From assembly GCA_026874595.1 (NCBI GenBank), contig CM049313.1:18411508-18475507 (forward strand): a stretch of 64,000 nucleotides of DNA. Reading direction: 5' to 3'. Positions 59,101 to 64,000 of the stretch are shown here, one piece after another (position 1 is the first letter of the stretch; each line of letters opens with the position of its first letter). A program made the position numbers and the translations under genes. The notes under the pieces are model-generated. The model did not search any database. It was not told the DNA's origin and saw nothing but the letters and a program-made list of their open reading frames with translations. The DNA comes from Sipunculus nudus. Its lineage: Eukaryota; Annelida; Sipuncula; Golfingiida; Sipunculidae.

Positions 59101-61189
59101 TATATCGTTTGTTAATTTCAGCAAAGCAGTTTACATGAAAAATGTGAACTATAAGCAGATGGATTGCTTGGTATGAATTATAGGTCTATATGAAGTATGT
59201 TTGTTAAGTATTAGGGTTACCCGGCAGCCAATCAGTTCCTTTATCTTGCCATTGTCTCTCTCTGATAGTTTTTATTCTTGCTTTGTCCGAATCTTCGAGA
59301 CAGTTATGCATGACTATGAGATTGCACATTAACCCCCCCCCCCCCCCCCGGGGCTCGATAGGGCGCGAAATAGGAAATGACTCCTTACCATAAAGACGGA
59401 TTTTCAGGTTGGTGTTCGAGTTTACATGTATTCCCTTGTCTTAAATCATTACTTGTAGCCCGAATTAAGATTATCGGCTGTTTACTACAATATCAATGCA
59501 ACAGGATGGGTGATCGCTGGAGTGCATTCCCCCGTATGTCTTGTATCAAAACTCAAGTTAGGCTTACCAGCCCATTATAATTCTGAATCGTACATTCACG
59601 GCTACATCAAGACTTTTCATCACCTACGCGTGCACATGCGCAGACACGACAGCCAGTTGATACACGCTTCCACATAGCACCGGATTATACTATCAGGAAA
59701 AGTTGCTTATTCACTACGGGCAAGCCTTTTCGTGGGCCTCACACTAAATGACAGGTTTTAATAGTCATATTTTCTTGATTGAGATAATGCCTCAATTTGT
59801 TAAAAAAAGTATTTTCACCAGTGACCAAAGCCTGATATAGAAAAAAAATGACCAGAAAGCAGCAGGGGTTAAAAAGATTGAATAATCTCGATCTTGAACA
59901 TTGAGCATAAAACAGACATTTCCCGAATCATCAAAAAATTTGCTCACGCTAACTAAAAAAAATTATTCCTTTTTATTAACTTTTGACATTCAAATTTGAT
60001 TATACCGACAAATACTACTCAACTGTTTTTTCATCATCTGAGTCTGACGAAAATGAACAAAGATTACGTCTCTGTGTGGCTAAATTATTACGTTTACCTT
60101 TTTTTATTTTTATTAGGTATATAACACATACACTGAGCCGCACTGCCTTATTCCGGCCCCTCCCTCACAGACACACACCGTCTCACACACACACATACAC
60201 CAGGGGCGGATCCAGCATTTAGGAAAATGAGGTTTTCACTCCAGGTGGAATAATAATGAAACCTATAAAAAGGTCCTCAGGTCCGGAAAAGGGGGTTTCA
60301 GGCAGCCCTTTTAACAAGGTTGACGTGGCTGAAAGGAGGGGGGGAGGGGGGGTTCCGCTTCTGCACACACACATTCAAACACACTATCTCCTTCTCCGTG
60401 TACAGGATTCTTCCACTAATATCCTATTTATTGCATACACGGTTCTGCCTAAATAACGTGTGATATAAGTGATTTAGCGGGGGTGGATTGTGAGAGTGCA
60501 CAGGGGGCAAGCGCGCTTTCTTTTTCGACCAAACAAATCTGGGAATTACGCTTTATTCCGAAAAGCAGCGGAGGATTTTGCGTCTTGCATATTTTTCCTC
60601 CTTACACTTGTACAAGCGTAAATTATGAATACAGTCTACAAGTACTCCCAGTACATTTGTGTACCTGTGCCAAGGTGTTATGGCCCCTCTTTTCGAAGTT
60701 TCACCCTGTATCGTTTACCGAACATTACTGTTCCTGCACACTCCTCTGTCCGCTCCGCTCGACATACACCTTTCTCTACTGTCGACAAAAAGCTCATGGT
60801 TTTTAGCCTTAAGACACATGTACAAGGTCCTAGTTACGCGATACTTAGGTTGTCTTTTTGTTCGCGATTGTTTCAAATTCGCGATATTCGCGAAAGGAAA
60901 ATCGTCGCTAAAATAAAACCACGAAAAAGAGGTTCCTTCATAGAAGGCAAGGCAAGATTGATAACACAAATGATAACAGATCGTTTAATCAAGGATTACT
61001 TTAATAAATGATATCCTATCTTTCAAATTATCTGCCAGTTAATCGATGTTCTATTGGGCCCCGGTCAATATGACACATTCTTGCGCATACCGATGTTTTA
61101 TTTATTATAATGATATATTAAATATATAATTTAATATTCATATAATAATGGATATACGTCATGTACATATGAATATTTTAGGTTTAAAT
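59101..61189. other. Intergenic stretch
   Basis: C-tract at 59332-59350, CA-rich stretch near 60168-60200, and phrases shared with 44820-44990. Open frames at 60483-61011 lack splice or family support. Confidence 0.5.
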
Positions 61190-61280
61190 TATATGATCGC
61201 GAAAAAGGAACCCTCGCGAAACAAATAAAAGAGCGAAAATTGTGAAATTTTCCCTCGCGAATATAAAACTCACCACAGTT
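61190..61280 (-). mobile_element. End of a TTTCGCGA-type MITE
   Basis: The reverse complement begins 'aactgtggtgagttttatat' and continues 'tcgcgagggaaaatttcac', matching the left end of 57128-57548. Related 'ttcgcgat' blocks at 60838-60900 may be the other side. Confidence 0.6.
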
Positions 61281-61316
61281 CATCATAACATATAAAGTGC
61301 CAGGCCGGATCAGTCC

Positions 61317-61535
61317 TGAAAGGGGGCCTGGACGGCTGTGCGGTAAAACGCTCGGCCCTCATCGATGACGACCCGGGTTCGATCCCAGGTGTTGCAATGA
61401 GAGTGGGTTATAGTGGCCCGTCCTATGTCGGTGGATCTCTCCGGGTTCTCCGGCATACTCAACCTCTCACTACGATCTTCAACTCTATCAGTATCCTCTT
61501 TTTTTCGCCTTAAATATCTTTGATAAAAAATAAAA
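61317..61535 (+). mobile_element. tRNA-derived SINE with conserved core
   Basis: The head has an A-box-like stretch (tggacggctgtgcggtaaaacgc) and an exact pol III B box (ggttcgatccc, 61376-61386), 45 nt apart as in a tRNA. A core 'gtcggtggatctctccggg' plus 'ttctccggc' resembles the shared core of metazoan SINE superfamilies. It ends 'ttaaatatctttgataaaa'. It is not a functional tRNA: no acceptor stem pairs. Confidence 0.75.
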
Positions 61536-61625
61536 CAATCTGTCAAACTTTGTTGTTGCTGAGGGAGCCAATGCGGGCCGGATTTATCGGTGACCCGTGA
61601 CTGGCTCTAGCGTCGACTTCACTTT

Positions 61626-61653
61626 CAGTCAGTCAGTCAGTCAGTCAGTCAGT
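61626..61653 (+). repeat. (CAGT)7 microsatellite
   Basis: Seven perfect CAGT units following 'gcgtcgacttcacttt', about 90 bp after the SINE tail. Confidence 0.95.
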
Positions 61654-63697
61654 TCTCAAGTGCCCACAAGGAATTCTGCCCGCCTACTACACATCTTATC
61701 AAACATTTTCTCGCATTTTATTGAACATCCTTCTTTTGTAGGGCGCAAAATGCGGGCATTTCTGTCGTTATAACTTTGCCAGTTTCCTGTTGGTTGAATG
61801 TTTGGTTGTGTTGTCTTTTAGAACTTTACGCACAAAATTTTGAACGGATATTGCTCAAATATTGAATGTGTTTAGATTAACGATAAAGAAACAACACGTT
61901 AACGTTTGATTATAATCTGGATCATAATAATATATTTTTATTTTAATAAAAAGAATATATACAATTGTCACACAGAGCGATTCCTTTGTCCACAAGCAGA
62001 TATCTGCAATGATGACTATAAGGCCAGTATTTGTCAAGGTGTTTTTGCCAGGTGTAACTGATCAGTTGAAACTGTGTCACTGATAGAGCTAGGTATCGGC
62101 AAGGGGGTAGGATAGGGTGGGGGGGGTGCCTTCGAACCCTCGTCCTCCTGCCCAGGGGTTTCATTGATACGACAATACAGCATGCAAGGCGTATCGGTAA
62201 CCGTATCGATATGTATCGATATATCGGTATATTCAAACAGCTTTAGTCACTGAAGTATGAATTTGTGCACAACACAGCAAAGCTTGATAAGGTGCCCGGC
62301 AGGGAAATCAGGTAGTCATACGACGACACACTCATCTAGTTGACTTCTGGAGGTTAATGCGTTCCTCCCAGTTTGTGTATGTTTGTATGTATGTGGGTGT
62401 GTTTGTTAACAACATAACTCATGCAATCTTGAACGGAATCTTATGACATTTTACAGGGCATTTCGGGAATGGGCCAATGAAGAATCCATTTAATTTTCGT
62501 GTGGATCAAGCGCATGATCCGGATTCAGGATCGTAATCAAGGAATATTCACAAATGTTCAGTCACTTATGCACGAATGATCCTGGGAATACGGGCCACAT
62601 GGCGGTGGCTTGTATTCCTCGGAATGCAAATTTCCATTTTATACTTATATCAGCCGAACATTTATCTGCTATCAAAGAGTTTCAAATTTGATCACCTGTA
62701 AGCTTTAGCTTTACCATAAGGAAAATGTTAAAAATGTTTAAAATGTCCATTGAAATTGTTGTTACCATGGAAAGTTTGAGGAATAACTCTCTAAAAGAAC
62801 ACATATATGCGAAAACAGTGCAGCTATACCCATAGCAAGACGCCGGGGATATATGCATGAAGTTTTTATTCCTTATACAATTTTTCCAAATGAATAGAAA
62901 GGAGGACTTCCTCCATGATATATAAGTACGATATTGCTCATGCATGAAAACTTGCAATCTTTGAAGGAAGCGACTTTGAGGCGGTTTGTTTTGTCTGGAG
63001 GTCGCCATTCTGATTTTTTATTGGTACCACGGGGCCTCAAATTTAAGGTTTTTTTTCGCTGCATTGATCACACCTGATACAAGTTGATTTCTCCTTCATA
63101 GACAAAAGGAAATGGTTCCTGAACAAAAAATTCAAAAGTGGCATATACTTTACTATTACATGAGCAATCTTTACCTTATATGCCTACTAAAAGAATAATT
63201 ACATATAAGTTTCCATTTTCTAATACTTATAACTGATGCTTATTTAATTGAAAATTAAATTACTTACATTACCTGCTCAACAGAAATCATTCATAAATGT
63301 TACAAGGATTTTTAAAATTTAGTCAGATTCTTTATTTATATATCAGTATATATAACTATGCTACTGAATCAGTCATCATACTCGGGTTCCCATTTTGAAC
63401 TCCTCTCCATCTTTACTCATATTTTACAGCCTCTCCTGAAGAATGTAGTCACTGAAGACCTGACAAATATAGTTCATTTGGAAATGAACATTTCCTATCA
63501 CGATCATGCAAATATCATTTCCTCCTGGCTAATTTCTTACAGAATTCCATACACGTCTGTGCTGAAAAATTAGTTCTTCTTGTATTTCATATATTCAGGA
63601 TTAACATGTTTTGCGGCATCCCGCTGGTTGACATACAAGCAGTTACCTGCTGTTTCTCAGTTTATAATTAATTTTTTTCTAAAATTCAGAATCTAAG
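61654..63697. other. Intergenic stretch
   Basis: No supported gene. A minus-strand ATG at about 63008 begins MATSRQNKPPQSRFLQRLQV in a slightly GC-richer patch, but I see no good donor and no family. Confidence 0.45.
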
Positions 63698-63975
63698 GCA
63701 AAAAAATAAATAAATAAAAGGTATGGTTCTCTGGCACCGTCAGTGTCAATTTTAACGCCCCGCTTCAAACATTTTTATATTGATTTTTATCTTACAAGAA
63801 GATAAATAATACAATTTATGTAGTGTTTTTACCTGTTTAGCAAAAAGGCTTGTTATTTTCATGCCTTCTCCCTGATCATATGACATTTTTATCGAAACTT
63901 TCAAAAAAGGGCAAAAAATTAAATACCGCCCGCCCGCACTGATTTTTGAAAAAAAAAGTGCCTGAGAACCATATA
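63698..63975 (+). repeat. Dispersed repeat, copy 2
   Basis: Second copy of the repeat at 58295-58600, including the 'cgcccgcccgcact' block and the final 'gtgcctgagaaccata'. Confidence 0.75.
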
Positions 63976-64000
63976 TGGCCTAATTCTAAAGTAATGTATC

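Noticed and set aside
61330-61400. A tRNA gene
   Set aside because: A and B boxes are present, but the acceptor and anticodon stems do not fold and a SINE core follows.
62682-63064. First exon of a new gene on the minus strand (MATSRQNKPP...)
   Set aside because: No convincing donor, no family match, and the frame soon becomes AT-rich and intron-like.

Overview
The window is AT-rich animal genomic DNA, most likely from a mollusc and probably a bivalve. It holds one recognisable host gene with small exons and long repeat-filled introns. It also holds many interspersed repeats whose GACGG/GACAG-rich tails and 'gctaaaaa' ends I associate from memory with bivalve and gastropod genomes. That assignment is inference. 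I see no bacterial-style genes, CRISPR arrays, rRNA or standard tRNA genes.

Host gene. Eleven consecutive exons of a myotubularin-related protein of the MTMR10/MTMR12 (catalytically inactive) group run on the minus strand from a start codon at 54573 to 3305. All eleven pairs of splice phases agree, giving 314 complete codons. They cover the N-terminus, the PH-GRAM domain and the first part of the phosphatase-like domain. The rest of the protein, including the region of the active-site loop, would lie left of position 1. Intron 1 (25687-54474) is 28.8 kb. A further well-formed but unassigned exon lies in it at 41246-41343.

Mobile DNA. The intron between exons 10 and 11 contains a complete DIRS-type tyrosine-recombinase retrotransposon (4070-9583). 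It is GC-rich, in the same sense as the host gene, and has near-identical inverted terminal repeats. It also has a textbook internal complementary region at 4312-4424 matching both outer ends. Its gag, RT, RNase H and recombinase regions can all be recognised but are frameshifted and have lost catalytic residues. The neighbouring intron (10076-10967) is almost entirely a 23-bp minisatellite whose unit is a copy of the adjoining exon-intron junction, so it forms an array of about 37 decoy 5' splice sites.

The remaining introns carry a 3.2-kb interspersed repeat (13149-16306, 27021-30287 and partial copies at 139-943, 31798-32533 and 35180-35939). A 2.25-kb tandem duplication lies at 29553-34042 and a 0.76-kb one at 38749-40259. 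There are a nested tandem-repeat element (50470-52450), a 31-bp x 21 satellite inside a dispersed repeat (42104-42754), several TIR-flanked elements and a LINE 3' end (47107-47640). Right of the gene's 5' end (54574-64000) I find no host gene. That stretch has MITE-like elements, a degraded LINE reverse transcriptase (58540-59100, minus) and a tRNA-derived SINE (61317-61535).
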